Shown piece by piece: positions 52,000-61,032 of a stretch of 64,000 nt of DNA. Under the pieces are notes generated by a model. It was not told the DNA's origin, made no database searches, and worked only from the letters and a program-made list of their open reading frames with translations. This DNA is from Lysobacteraceae bacterium. Lineage in GTDB: Bacteria > Pseudomonadota > Gammaproteobacteria > Xanthomonadales > Rhodanobacteraceae. How positions within the stretch are numbered: the stretch's first letter is position 1; each line of letters starts with the position of its first letter. The stretch lies in assembly GCA_028870665.1 (NCBI GenBank), contig JAGWPB010000003.1, forward strand, positions 1 through 64,000, given 5' to 3'. The position numbers and the translations under genes were made by a program.

Positions 52000-53517
52000 T
52001 CAGTTGCCGTTGTCGCCGTTGTTGCCCCACGTGTTCTGCTTGCCGTTGACGTCGTAGTTGGTGAGGTTCGACACCGTGCCCGAGGTGTTGTTGCGGTTGA
52101 GGCTGGTGACGACCAGGTTGGGGAAGTAGCTGGTCACGGTCAGGCGCCACTTGCCGGCTGGGGCGCCCAGCGCACCGGTGAGGCCCTTGGCGGCATTGCC
52201 ATTCTGCAGATCGTCGGCGGTGAGCTGGATCGATTGGCCGGCGCCGAGATTGAAGCTGACCGGGCCGACGCCCGGATTGCCGGCATCGTCGATGCCGGTG
52301 ATCGTGACCTGGCCGCCGGCGGGGCCGGTATCGCTGATGCGCAGGAAGCTCTGCTGGGTGGTGTTGCCGGCCGGATTGAAGGTGTAGACCTTGACCACCG
52401 GACCGTTGTACTGCATCGGCTGCAGATTGCAGGCGGCCAGGGGTGCAGTGATGCTGTTACGGGTGAACGTGGACTGCACGGCGATCGTGGTGGCCTGAAT
52501 CGGCACCACGTTATTGGTCGGAACGCGGAAGCACATTTCAGCCGCCCCAAAGCCGGAGAGGAAAATCTGGCTCAGGGTGTAATTGAATGTCATCGGATTG
52601 CCGCCGACAGCGATCGTGCCCAGTGGTCCTGAGCCGACGCAGCCCGGATTGTTGGTCAGCACCACCGAGGCGCCGCTTTGAGCAAACGCGCTGAACGAGC
52701 CGTTGACCGTGGTGCTGATCTGGTCGGTAGGTTGCAAGCTGAAATAGGAAAATCCAGGTGCGACCTGGAAGAAAATCGCGCCCGAGAAATACTGATTGTC
52801 GTTCAGTGCACCGATGGCACCCGAGTTCGAGAAGTACGTGCGGCTCGGATGGGAGGCATTTGCGCCGACATCGATGCGTTCAGTCGGATTAGCGTAACCG
52901 AGCTGGCAGCTGGCCACCACGGGATTACCCGATTGCAGCACGGTCTGATTGACGGGGTTGAGGATATTGGTGGTGCTGACCGGATCGAAGAACTGGTAGT
53001 TCTCAGTCACGGTCTGGCCGGACGTCTGCAGGAACGCGGCATTGGTGATCACGTGGCCGCTGGTGGGCACCGGAGTGATTTCGCTGCCGGCACCGCCGAG
53101 GATGACCAGTGGCCCGTTGGTAATGCCGGGAACCGGACTGGTACTGGGCGGGTTGAAGTTGATCACCACGAAGCTGCTGCCGGCGCCGCCGGCGCCGATC
53201 GAAGTCGTCCATCCGCCGGGCAGGGCGCCGCCGGCCGTGATGGTCGGAGTCGCGCCGAAGAGGGCGCCGCCGGCGAGCGTGACGCGCAGCGCGAAGCCGG
53301 TGGTGCGACCGATGATGTTGTCGGAGGGATCGATGTTGACGGTGATCGACGGGGTCACGCCGATCTGTGTGCTGTTGCTGGCCACGTCGAAATAGGCGAT
53401 GCCTTCGGGCAGAGCCCCCGTGGGCGCCACCGTGAGCGAAACTGCCGAGGCGGTCCCGGTAAGCGCGAGGCCGGCGGCGACTGCCAGCGCGAGTGTGGTG
53501 CGGCGTGGTGATGACAT
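52000..53517 (-). CDS. Secreted surface-type protein, tandem family member 2
   Basis: MSSPRRTTLALAVAAGLALTGTASAVS; same conserved N- and C-terminal blocks as members 1 and 3. Confidence 0.85.
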   Translation of the reverse strand: MSSPRRTTLALAVAAGLALTGTASAVSLTVAPTGALPEGIAYFDVASNSTQIGVTPSITVNIDPSDNIIGRTTGFALRVTLAGGALFGATPTITAGGALPGGWTTSIGAGGAGSSFVVINFNPPSTSPVPGITNGPLVILGGAGSEITPVPTSGHVITNAAFLQTSGQTVTENYQFFDPVSTTNILNPVNQTVLQSGNPVVASCQLGYANPTERIDVGANASHPSRTYFSNSGAIGALNDNQYFSGAIFFQVAPGFSYFSLQPTDQISTTVNGSFSAFAQSGASVVLTNNPGCVGSGPLGTIAVGGNPMTFNYTLSQIFLSGFGAAEMCFRVPTNNVVPIQATTIAVQSTFTRNSITAPLAACNLQPMQYNGPVVKVYTFNPAGNTTQQSFLRISDTGPAGGQVTITGIDDAGNPGVGPVSFNLGAGQSIQLTADDLQNGNAAKGLTGALGAPAGKWRLTVTSYFPNLVVTSLNRNNTSGTVSNLTNYDVNGKQNTWGNNGDNGN

Positions 53518-53744
53518 GACGATCCCCTGTGCGAAATGCGCCGGTGCCCCGGCACGACGTGCTGCCCCCATGGCCGCCTGAGCGATGCTGTTGCGGCCGA
53601 CGACGCGATGGTAATCCAGTCCGGGGGGGAAGGGAAATTGGGGTTCGCGATGGGAGTTTGCCGCAGGCGAGGCCTGGCGTTCACCTCCGTGCGACGGTCC
53701 GCGCAGGTCTTTCGGTTGGCCCTGACGAGTGTGTGACACTCGGC

Positions 53745-53815
53745 CAATGCCGGATGCTTCGGACTGCGCCCTCGGCATGACAGAGCGATGGGTGCCCTCG
53801 GCATGATCGAGCAAG
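53745..53815. repeat. Dispersed repeat family, shorter copy C
   Basis: ccggatgcttcggactgcgccctcggcatgaca followed by a second gtgccctcggcatga. Confidence 0.65.
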
Positions 53816-53818
53816 CAC

Positions 53819-53850
53819 AAAAAAACGGGCGGCCCGGAGGCCGCCCGTCG
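53819..53850 (-). terminator. Intrinsic terminator of paralogue 3
   Basis: aaaaaaacgggcggcccggaggccgcccgtc. Confidence 0.85.
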
Positions 53851-53874
53851 TGTTGCAGTGCGTGATGCGGACGA

Positions 53875-55404
53875 TCAGTTGCCGTTGTCGCCGCCGTAGC
53901 TCCACAGGTTCTGCTTGCCGTTGACGTCGTAGTTGGTCAGGTTGGTCACGGTGCCCGAGTTGTTGTTGCGGTTCAGGCTGGTGACGACCAGGTTCGGGAA
54001 GTACGAGGTCACCGTCAGGCGCCACTTGCCGGTCGGGGTACCCAGCGCGCCGGTCAGGCCCTTGGAGGCATTGCCGCTCTGCAGGTCGGTCGAGGTCAGC
54101 TGGATCGACTGGCCGGCATTGAGGTTCACGCTGACCGTGCCGGCGCCCGGGTTGCCGGCGTCGTCGATGCCGGTGATGAAGACCGGACCAGCCGACGGGC
54201 CGGTATTGCTGATGCGCAGGAAGCTCTGCTGCGTGCTGTTGCCGGCCGGGTTGAAGGTGTAGACGTGAACCACCGGACCGTTGTAGTTCATCGGACGCAG
54301 CGAGCAGGCCGTGCCGTTCACGGTCAGGGCGTTGCGGGTGAAGCTGGTCTGCTGGCTGATCGAGGTCGCGGCAATCACCTGGGTGTTGCCCGACGGCACG
54401 CTGAAGCACAGGTAGGCGGACCCGCCTGAGGTGCTGCCGCCGATCGCCGACAGGTTGTAGTTGGTGAAGCTCGCCTGCGTGCCGGCGCCATTGAGCGTGC
54501 CCGCGACGGCCGAGCTGGAGCACGTGTTGCTGGTGGAGAGGAACACGGCTGCGCCAGCCTGGGCAAAGGCGCTGAAGTTGCCCGTGACCGTGGTGGTGAA
54601 CTGGTCGGTCGTGGTGTTGTAGCTGAAGTAGCCGAAGCCCGTGGCCGTACCGATGCTGATCGTACCGGCATTGAAGTAGCCGATCTGGTAACCGCCAATA
54701 CCGCCGTAGGCCGAGAAATAGGTGCGGCTCGCCTGGGCGCTGTTGGAGGAAACGTCGATCTTCTCCTGCGGGTAGAAGCCGACATTGGTCGGATCGCACG
54801 CGGTGGTGACCGGGTTGCCCGAAGTCAGTACCGGCTGCGAGAAGGCGTTCAGGATCGGGTTGGTGGAGACCGGATCGAAGAACTGCAAGCTCTCGGTGAC
54901 CGTGACGCCCGAAGTCTGCAGGGCGGTAAGGCTGGTCAGGACATGGCCGGTGGTCGGCGCGAGCTCGGCGTCGGCCGGGTTGATGATGACGATCGGGCCA
55001 TTGGTGATGCCGGGCACCGGGGCGCTGCTGGGCGGGTTGAAGTTGACCACCACAAAGTTCGAACCGGTACCACCGGCGCCGATGGTCGTCGTCCAGCCGG
55101 ACGGCAGGGCCGTACCGGAGGTGACCGTCGGGGTCATGCCGAAGGTGGCGCCGTTGTTGAGCGTGATGCGCAGCGCGAAGCCGGTGGTGCGGCCGATGAT
55201 GTTGTCGGACGGGTCGATGTTGACCGTGATGCCCGGGGTGACGGCGATGCCGACGTTGGTGGTGCCGCTGGCGATGTCAAAGAAGGCCACACCTTCGGGC
55301 AGGCCCGAGACCGGTGCGGAGATGGACGCCGCGGACGCCGCGGCCGAGACGGCCAGACCGGCGACAATCGCCAGCGTGAGCGCGGATTTACGGAAGTTCG
55401 ACAT
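53875..55404 (-). CDS. Secreted surface-type protein, tandem family member 3
   Basis: MSNFRKSALTLAIVAGLAVSAAASAASIS; same conserved blocks; tail SYGGDNGN. Confidence 0.85.
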   Translation of the reverse strand: MSNFRKSALTLAIVAGLAVSAAASAASISAPVSGLPEGVAFFDIASGTTNVGIAVTPGITVNIDPSDNIIGRTTGFALRITLNNGATFGMTPTVTSGTALPSGWTTTIGAGGTGSNFVVVNFNPPSSAPVPGITNGPIVIINPADAELAPTTGHVLTSLTALQTSGVTVTESLQFFDPVSTNPILNAFSQPVLTSGNPVTTACDPTNVGFYPQEKIDVSSNSAQASRTYFSAYGGIGGYQIGYFNAGTISIGTATGFGYFSYNTTTDQFTTTVTGNFSAFAQAGAAVFLSTSNTCSSSAVAGTLNGAGTQASFTNYNLSAIGGSTSGGSAYLCFSVPSGNTQVIAATSISQQTSFTRNALTVNGTACSLRPMNYNGPVVHVYTFNPAGNSTQQSFLRISNTGPSAGPVFITGIDDAGNPGAGTVSVNLNAGQSIQLTSTDLQSGNASKGLTGALGTPTGKWRLTVTSYFPNLVVTSLNRNNNSGTVTNLTNYDVNGKQNLWSYGGDNGN

Positions 55405-55733
55405 GTCGAAATGACTCCTGAGTGGACTTTCGGGACGTAGCTTCGACCAGACACCTGATCCGACCGGTACCAGAAGGATCGCGGCGTTCGGCGTTCCAGC
55501 AAACGGATGGATCGGTAGGAAGGATTCTTGTGCCCGCCCCCAAATTCCATCCAGGACCACAAGCTACGCCGGCATACTAGACAGCAGTTCACGCGTCCGT
55601 CAATTGTCTTTTGGCGACGGGGTATACATTTTGCCTGCGGTTTGCCGGCGCAGGGCAGCGGGCCGGACCCGGGGTAGGCGGCGGGGTTCCTGTATTCTGC
55701 GAGGCCGCATAGACCCGTCGTTCGCCGCCGCGC

Positions 55734-56537
55734 ATGCTCGATCGCCTGTTTCTGCACCCGCTCCGCCACCGTGGCGTGATCGCCGCGCTGACCCGCCGCG
55801 AGATCGCCAGCCGCTATCGCAGTTCGCTGTTCGGCAGCGGCTGGATGGTGATCACGCCGCTGCTGATGCTGGGCATCTATACCTTGGTGTTCGGCGTGAT
55901 CTTCCGTTCACGCTGGCCCGGCGCCGAGGCGCAGGGGGTGGGCGGCTATGCGATTCACATCTACCTGGGCCTGCTGCTGATCGGCGTGCTGCAGGAAACC
56001 CTGGGTCGCGCGCCGGGACTGATCCTGGAGCAGCCCAACTATGTGAACAAGGTGGTGTTCCCGCTGGAGACGCTGCCGTGGGTCAGCCTGCTGACCGGGC
56101 TGTTCCACTTCGCGATGGGGTTTCTGCTGCTGGTCGTGTTCGGACTGCTGCTGGGCGGGGCGATCGGCTGGAACGCGCTGTGGCTGCTGCTGGTGCTGGC
56201 GCCGTTCGCGCTGTGCCTGCTGGGGTTGTCGGCGCTGTTCGCCGCGCTCGGCGTGTATCTGCGCGATCTCAAGCAGGTGATGGGATCGCTGATCACGATG
56301 CTGATGTTCCTCAGTCCGATCTTCTATGTGCGCGCACATGCGCCGCCGCTGATGCAGCATCTGATGGCGTTCAACCCGCTGACGGTGCCGGTCGAGCAGG
56401 CACGCATGGTGGTACTGGCCGATCAGGCGCCGGATTTCGTCGCGCTGGGCGAATATGCGCTGGCGGCGCTGATCGTCTATGCGCTGGGTTCAGCCGTATT
56501 TGCGAGACTGCGCCCCGGCTTCGCGGATGTACTGTGA
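55734..56537 (+). CDS. ABC-2 type (polysaccharide/LPS O-antigen export-like) permease
   Basis: REIASRYRSSLFGSGWMVITPLLMLGIYTLVFGVIF; about six TM segments; GVYLRDLKQVMGSLITMLMFLSPIFY. Confidence 0.85.
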   Translation: MLDRLFLHPLRHRGVIAALTRREIASRYRSSLFGSGWMVITPLLMLGIYTLVFGVIFRSRWPGAEAQGVGGYAIHIYLGLLLIGVLQETLGRAPGLILEQPNYVNKVVFPLETLPWVSLLTGLFHFAMGFLLLVVFGLLLGGAIGWNALWLLLVLAPFALCLLGLSALFAALGVYLRDLKQVMGSLITMLMFLSPIFYVRAHAPPLMQHLMAFNPLTVPVEQARMVVLADQAPDFVALGEYALAALIVYALGSAVFARLRPGFADVL

Positions 56538-56546
56538 GGATGATCG

Positions 56547-58223
56547 ATGGAGTCGCGCTTGCTGGGTGAATTGCTGATCGAACGCGGCCTGGTCACGACC
56601 GCCGACGTGCAGCGTGCGCTGGACATGCAGGGCCGCATCGGCGGCCGCATCGGCGCGCTGCTGATGCGCGTGGGTGCGGTGTCGGAGGACAGCCTGCTCG
56701 ACGTGCTGGGCGCGCAGCTGGAGCTGCCGCTGCTGGGCCGCGACCTGGCGCTGCCCGACGAAGGCGCGATCCGCGACGGCGCGCTGGCCAACGGCATCAG
56801 CGTGGACTGGATGCTCGACCAGCAGGCGCTGCTGTGGGAGGACGCCGAGGGCATCTGGTGGTGCGCGGCGCGCGATGCGCAGACGCCGGCGCTGGCGGAA
56901 TCGCTGCGCTTTCTGCTGGGCGCGCGCGCGCCGCGGTATTGTCTGATACGCGCGCAGGATCTGGAGCGCAGCCTCGATGCGCTGGCGCGCCTGCACGAGG
57001 GCAGCCGCGGCGACGGTGACGGTGACGTGCGCCATCTGCGCGAGATGGCCGAGGAAGCACCGGTGGTGGAGCTGGTCAACAACCTGATGGCGCAGGCGGT
57101 CGAGCAGCGCGCCTCGGACATCCACTACGAACCGGACGAAAAACAGTTCGCGGTGCGCTTTCGCATCGACGGCGTGCTGTACAGCCGGTTGCAGTTGCCG
57201 CGCGACCGTTTCAACGCGGTGGCGTCGCGGCTGAAGCTGATCTCGGGCATGGACATCGCCGAGCGCCGGCTGCCGCAGGACGGCCGCATGAGCACGCGTG
57301 TCAGCGGCAAGGATATGGACATCCGCGTGTCGGCGCTGCCCGGCGTGCACGGCGAATCCATCGTCATGCGCCTGCTGCCCAAGGAGCGCCGCGACCTGCG
57401 CCTGGACCGCCTGGGCATGCTGCCCGACCACCTCGAACTGATGCAGGCGTGGACGCGCGAGGCGCACGGCATCGTGCTGGTCACCGGGCCGACGGGTTCC
57501 GGCAAGTCCACCACGCTGTACGCGGCACTGGCGGCGGCCAACGACGGCCTGAAGAAGATGATCACCGTCGAGGATCCGGTCGAATTTCAGCTGTCGGGCG
57601 TGACCCAGATCCAGACCCACAGCGAGATCGGGCTCAACTTCGCGCACGTGCTGCGCTCGGTGCTGCGCCAGGATCCGGACGTGGTGATGATCGGCGAGAT
57701 CCGAGACCTGGAGACCGCCGAGATCGCGATCCAGGCCGCGCTCACCGGCCATCTGGTGCTGTCGACGCTGCACACCAACGATTCGATCAGCGCCTTCACG
57801 CGGCTGGTGGACATGGGTGTGGAGCCGTTTCTGGTGGCGACGCCGATCAAGGCGGTGCAGGCGCAGCGTCTGGTACGCAGGCTTTGCCCTCAGTGCGCGC
57901 GGCCGGCGCCGGCGCCGAGCGGGCTGGAGGCATCATTCCCGGCTCTGGCGACACGCGTGCTGGGCGACATCGCGGCGAACTGGCGCGAAGCAGTCGGTTG
58001 TTCGCACTGCCTGCACACCGGTTATCACGGCCGCCTGGGCATTTATGAACTGGTCTCCATTTCGCCGCGCATGCGCGAGATGATCACCGCCGGCTCGGCA
58101 GTCAGTGCCATGGTCGAGCAGGCGCGCGCGGAAGGCTTCCGCCTGCTGCGCGAGGACGGTCTGCTCAAGGCCTGGCAGGGGCTGACCTCGGTCGAGGAAG
58201 TCCTGCGCGTGACCAGCAGTTGA
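56547..58223 (+). CDS. gspE: Type II secretion ATPase GspE
   Basis: MshEN-like N-terminus, GPTGSGKSTTLYAAL, EIRDLETAEIAIQAALTGHLVLSTLHTNDS, CPQC...CSHC. Confidence 0.94.
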   Translation: MESRLLGELLIERGLVTTADVQRALDMQGRIGGRIGALLMRVGAVSEDSLLDVLGAQLELPLLGRDLALPDEGAIRDGALANGISVDWMLDQQALLWEDAEGIWWCAARDAQTPALAESLRFLLGARAPRYCLIRAQDLERSLDALARLHEGSRGDGDGDVRHLREMAEEAPVVELVNNLMAQAVEQRASDIHYEPDEKQFAVRFRIDGVLYSRLQLPRDRFNAVASRLKLISGMDIAERRLPQDGRMSTRVSGKDMDIRVSALPGVHGESIVMRLLPKERRDLRLDRLGMLPDHLELMQAWTREAHGIVLVTGPTGSGKSTTLYAALAAANDGLKKMITVEDPVEFQLSGVTQIQTHSEIGLNFAHVLRSVLRQDPDVVMIGEIRDLETAEIAIQAALTGHLVLSTLHTNDSISAFTRLVDMGVEPFLVATPIKAVQAQRLVRRLCPQCARPAPAPSGLEASFPALATRVLGDIAANWREAVGCSHCLHTGYHGRLGIYELVSISPRMREMITAGSAVSAMVEQARAEGFRLLREDGLLKAWQGLTSVEEVLRVTSS

Positions 58224-58403
58224 GCGGTTTGAAGAACCGCTGCGGTACCGAGGCGCAGCGGAATCAGCCGTGGCACCGCTGCGGCCTGCTGCGTGCCGCA
58301 GCCAGGGATGGCGCAGGCAGAGGTGGTGCGGTTATGCCGCGCCCGTTTGCTTGCAAACCGCGGCAGGATGCCCGGTTTTGCAAGCGGAGCACTTGAGACG
58401 GCG

Positions 58404-59606
58404 ATGCCGCGATACAAATACGAAGCCCTGAATGGCGATGGCGTGATCCTCAACGGAGCGCTGGTCGCCGACGGCGAACGCGAGGCGCTGCGCATGCTGG
58501 AGCGGCGCGGCCTGACCGCGCTGCGGCTGCAGATGGATGGCTCGGCCGCCAGTGTGTCGCCGTTGCGCCGCCGCCGGCTGACCACGCCGGATCTGACGGT
58601 GGCGTTCTACGAGCTGTGCATCATGCTCAACGCCGATGTGGCACTGGCCGAGGCGGTCGCCGCGCAGGGGCGTTCGGCGCACCATCCCCAGGTGGTGGCG
58701 GCGTTTGCCGGCATGGCCACGGCGCTGCAGCGTGGCCAGAGCTTTTCGGACGCGCTGGCCGCCAGCGGATTGCCGCTGCCGGATTACATGCTGCAGCTGG
58801 CGCGCGCGGGCGAGATGACCGGACGCCTCGGCGAATCGCTGGGCGGTGGCGTCACGCAGATGGAATACGAGTATCAGGTGCGTAGCGATCTGCGCAACGC
58901 GCTGATCTATCCGACCATCCTGGTGCTGGCCGGCATCGCGGCGGTGCTGGTGATGTTCACCTACGTGGTGCCGAAGTTTTCCTCGCTGTTGCAGAAGTCC
59001 GAGCAGCTGCCCTGGCTGGGCTGGGTGGTGCTGGCCGGCGGCACCTGGGTCAACGCCAATCGCCTGTGGCTGGGGCCGGTGCTGCTGCTCAGCGGCGCAG
59101 CCATCGTCATGGCGCTGCGCCAGCGCGAGGTGCGTCGGCGGCTGTTCGACCGCCTCGGACGCGCGCCGCTGATCGGCCCCTGGCTGGTCGAAAGCGAAAC
59201 CGCGCGCTGGGCCAAGATGATGGGCACCCTGCTGCTGGCGCGGGTGCCGCTGATGCGCGCGCTGGAGCTGGCGCGTGACGGCATGCAGTTGAGCGCTCAG
59301 CGTGCGCGCATGGGCGAGGTGACGCGCGCGGTGCGCGGTGGCACGCCGCTGTCGCAGGCGCTGGAGGACCAGGATGCGCTCACCGGCACCGGTTACAACC
59401 TGGTGCGGGTGGGCGAAAAATCCGGCCAGCTTGCGGCCATGCTGCATTCACTGGCCAAGCTCTACGATGACGCCGGCCGCACGCGCATGAAGCGGCTGCT
59501 GGCGCTGATCGAGCCGGTGGCAATCCTGGTGATCGGCCTGATGGTCGGCTTGATCATCATGGGCGTGATGCTGGCGATCACCAGTTCCTACAATCTTGCG
59601 GTCTGA
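58404..59606 (+). CDS. gspF: Type II secretion inner membrane protein GspF
   Basis: MPRYKYEALNGDGVILNG; three TM segments; MKRLLALIEPVAILVIGLMVGLIIMGVML. Confidence 0.94.
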   Translation: MPRYKYEALNGDGVILNGALVADGEREALRMLERRGLTALRLQMDGSAASVSPLRRRRLTTPDLTVAFYELCIMLNADVALAEAVAAQGRSAHHPQVVAAFAGMATALQRGQSFSDALAASGLPLPDYMLQLARAGEMTGRLGESLGGGVTQMEYEYQVRSDLRNALIYPTILVLAGIAAVLVMFTYVVPKFSSLLQKSEQLPWLGWVVLAGGTWVNANRLWLGPVLLLSGAAIVMALRQREVRRRLFDRLGRAPLIGPWLVESETARWAKMMGTLLLARVPLMRALELARDGMQLSAQRARMGEVTRAVRGGTPLSQALEDQDALTGTGYNLVRVGEKSGQLAAMLHSLAKLYDDAGRTRMKRLLALIEPVAILVIGLMVGLIIMGVMLAITSSYNLAV

Positions 59607-59698
59607 GGTGCAGCGTATGCGGTGTGTGCGGCGACAGGCGGGTTTCACCCTGCTGGGTTGATCGTGGTCGGGTGATCCTCATCGGTTCTGACAATGGT
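59598..59698 (+). repeat. Degraded upstream copy of a ~101 bp tandem duplication at the gspF/gspG junction
   Basis: gcggtctgaggtgcagcgtatgcg..gtgtgcggcgacaggcgggtttcaccctgctgg recurs at 59699. Confidence 0.93.
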
Positions 59699-59717
59699 GC
59701 GGTCTGAGGTGCAGCGT

Positions 59718-60155
59718 ATGCGCAGTGTGCGGCGACAGGCGGGTTTCACCCTGCTGGAAATGATCGTGGTGCTGGTCATCATCGGCTTGCTGATGGGGCT
59801 GGTCGGACCACGCCTGTTCCACCAGGCCGATCGCGCCAAGGTGCAGACGGCGCAAACCCAGGTGAAGATGTTGCGCGGTGCGCTGGAGACCATGCGCCTG
59901 GACATCGGCCGCTTCCCGACCGACGCGGAGGGCCTGCAGCTGCTGGTGCAGAAGCCGACCGATCCGGCGATCACGCCGCTCTGGCACGGTCCCTATCTCG
60001 ATGGCGCGGTGCCGCTCGATCCCTGGGGACACCCCTACATCTATTCGGCGCAGCCGAGCAAGGACCAGGCGTTTACGCTGTACTCGTATGGCGCCGACGG
60101 CAAGCCGGGCGGTACCGGTGAGGATGCCGACATCGGCTATCTGCCGGCACAGTGA
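59718..60155 (+). CDS. gspG: Major pseudopilin GspG
   Basis: Prepilin leader RRQAGFTLLEMIVVLVIIGLLMGLVGPRLF; C-terminal DPWGHPYIY...GEDADIGYL. Confidence 0.95.
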   Translation: MRSVRRQAGFTLLEMIVVLVIIGLLMGLVGPRLFHQADRAKVQTAQTQVKMLRGALETMRLDIGRFPTDAEGLQLLVQKPTDPAITPLWHGPYLDGAVPLDPWGHPYIYSAQPSKDQAFTLYSYGADGKPGGTGEDADIGYLPAQ

Positions 60156-60619
60156 TGGTGCGCGCGCACACTTCGCGGACCGGAACGGTGCGCATGCGGC
60201 ACCGCCGCGGCTTCACTCTGCTCGAGCTGGTGGTGGTTCTGGCGATCATGGCGCTGATCGTCGCATTGGCCGCGGTGCGCCTGCGCACCTTCGTCGAAGC
60301 CTGGCGTGCCAATGCCAGCCGCGACACGATTTTCGGCGAGGTGCAGCATCTGCCGGTGCTGGCGCGTGTCGCCGGTCGGCGTTTGCGGATCGTCAGCCTG
60401 CCGGCGCCGGCGAGCAGCACCGCGGACGCTCCGCCCAAGCTGGACTGGCCCGCGGGTTGGACCGCGCGTTTCGAGCCGCCGCTGACGATCAATCCCAACG
60501 GTGCCTGCGCCGACAGCACCTTGTTGCTGAGCGACGGCAGCCATCGCTACAGCGCGCAAGTGGCGGCGCCGTTCTGCACCGTCACCCTCGACGCCGGCGG
60601 CAAGAGGCCGGGCACATGA
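60152..60619 (+). CDS. gspH: Pseudopilin GspH
   Basis: RRGFTLLELVVVLAIMALIVALAAVRL. Confidence 0.85.
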   Translation: MMVRAHTSRTGTVRMRHRRGFTLLELVVVLAIMALIVALAAVRLRTFVEAWRANASRDTIFGEVQHLPVLARVAGRRLRIVSLPAPASSTADAPPKLDWPAGWTARFEPPLTINPNGACADSTLLLSDGSHRYSAQVAAPFCTVTLDAGGKRPGT

Positions 60620-61029
60620 AACATGCGCGCGGCTTCACCCTGCTCGAGGCGATCGTCGCAATGGTGATCTTCGCGCTGGTCGCCACCGCGCTGCTGGCAT
60701 GGCAGGGTGCCAACATGCGCACCATCGGTCGTGTGGACGCATTCAACCGACGCGCAACACTGGTTCGCCAGGCGCTGGCGCTGCTGCAGCCGGTCAATCC
60801 GATGAGCGAGGCGGACGGCAGCCGCACAGTGGGCGACCTCGAGGTGCGCTGGACCGGTCATGCGCTGGCGCCTGAGCAGATCGGCAAGACCCAGGCCGGC
60901 TTTCCCAGCGCATTCAATCTGCAGCTGTTCGTGCTCGACGTGCAGGTCCTGCGCCGCGGCGTCGCGCGGACGCAGTTCGCGGTGCGCCAGGTGGGCTGGA
61001 AAGAAGTTCGCAGCACGACGGATCAGTGA
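60616..61029 (+). CDS. gspI: Pseudopilin GspI
   Basis: MKHARGFTLLEAIVAMVIFALVATALL. Confidence 0.85.
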   Translation: MKHARGFTLLEAIVAMVIFALVATALLAWQGANMRTIGRVDAFNRRATLVRQALALLQPVNPMSEADGSRTVGDLEVRWTGHALAPEQIGKTQAGFPSAFNLQLFVLDVQVLRRGVARTQFAVRQVGWKEVRSTTDQ

Positions 61030-61032
61030 ACG

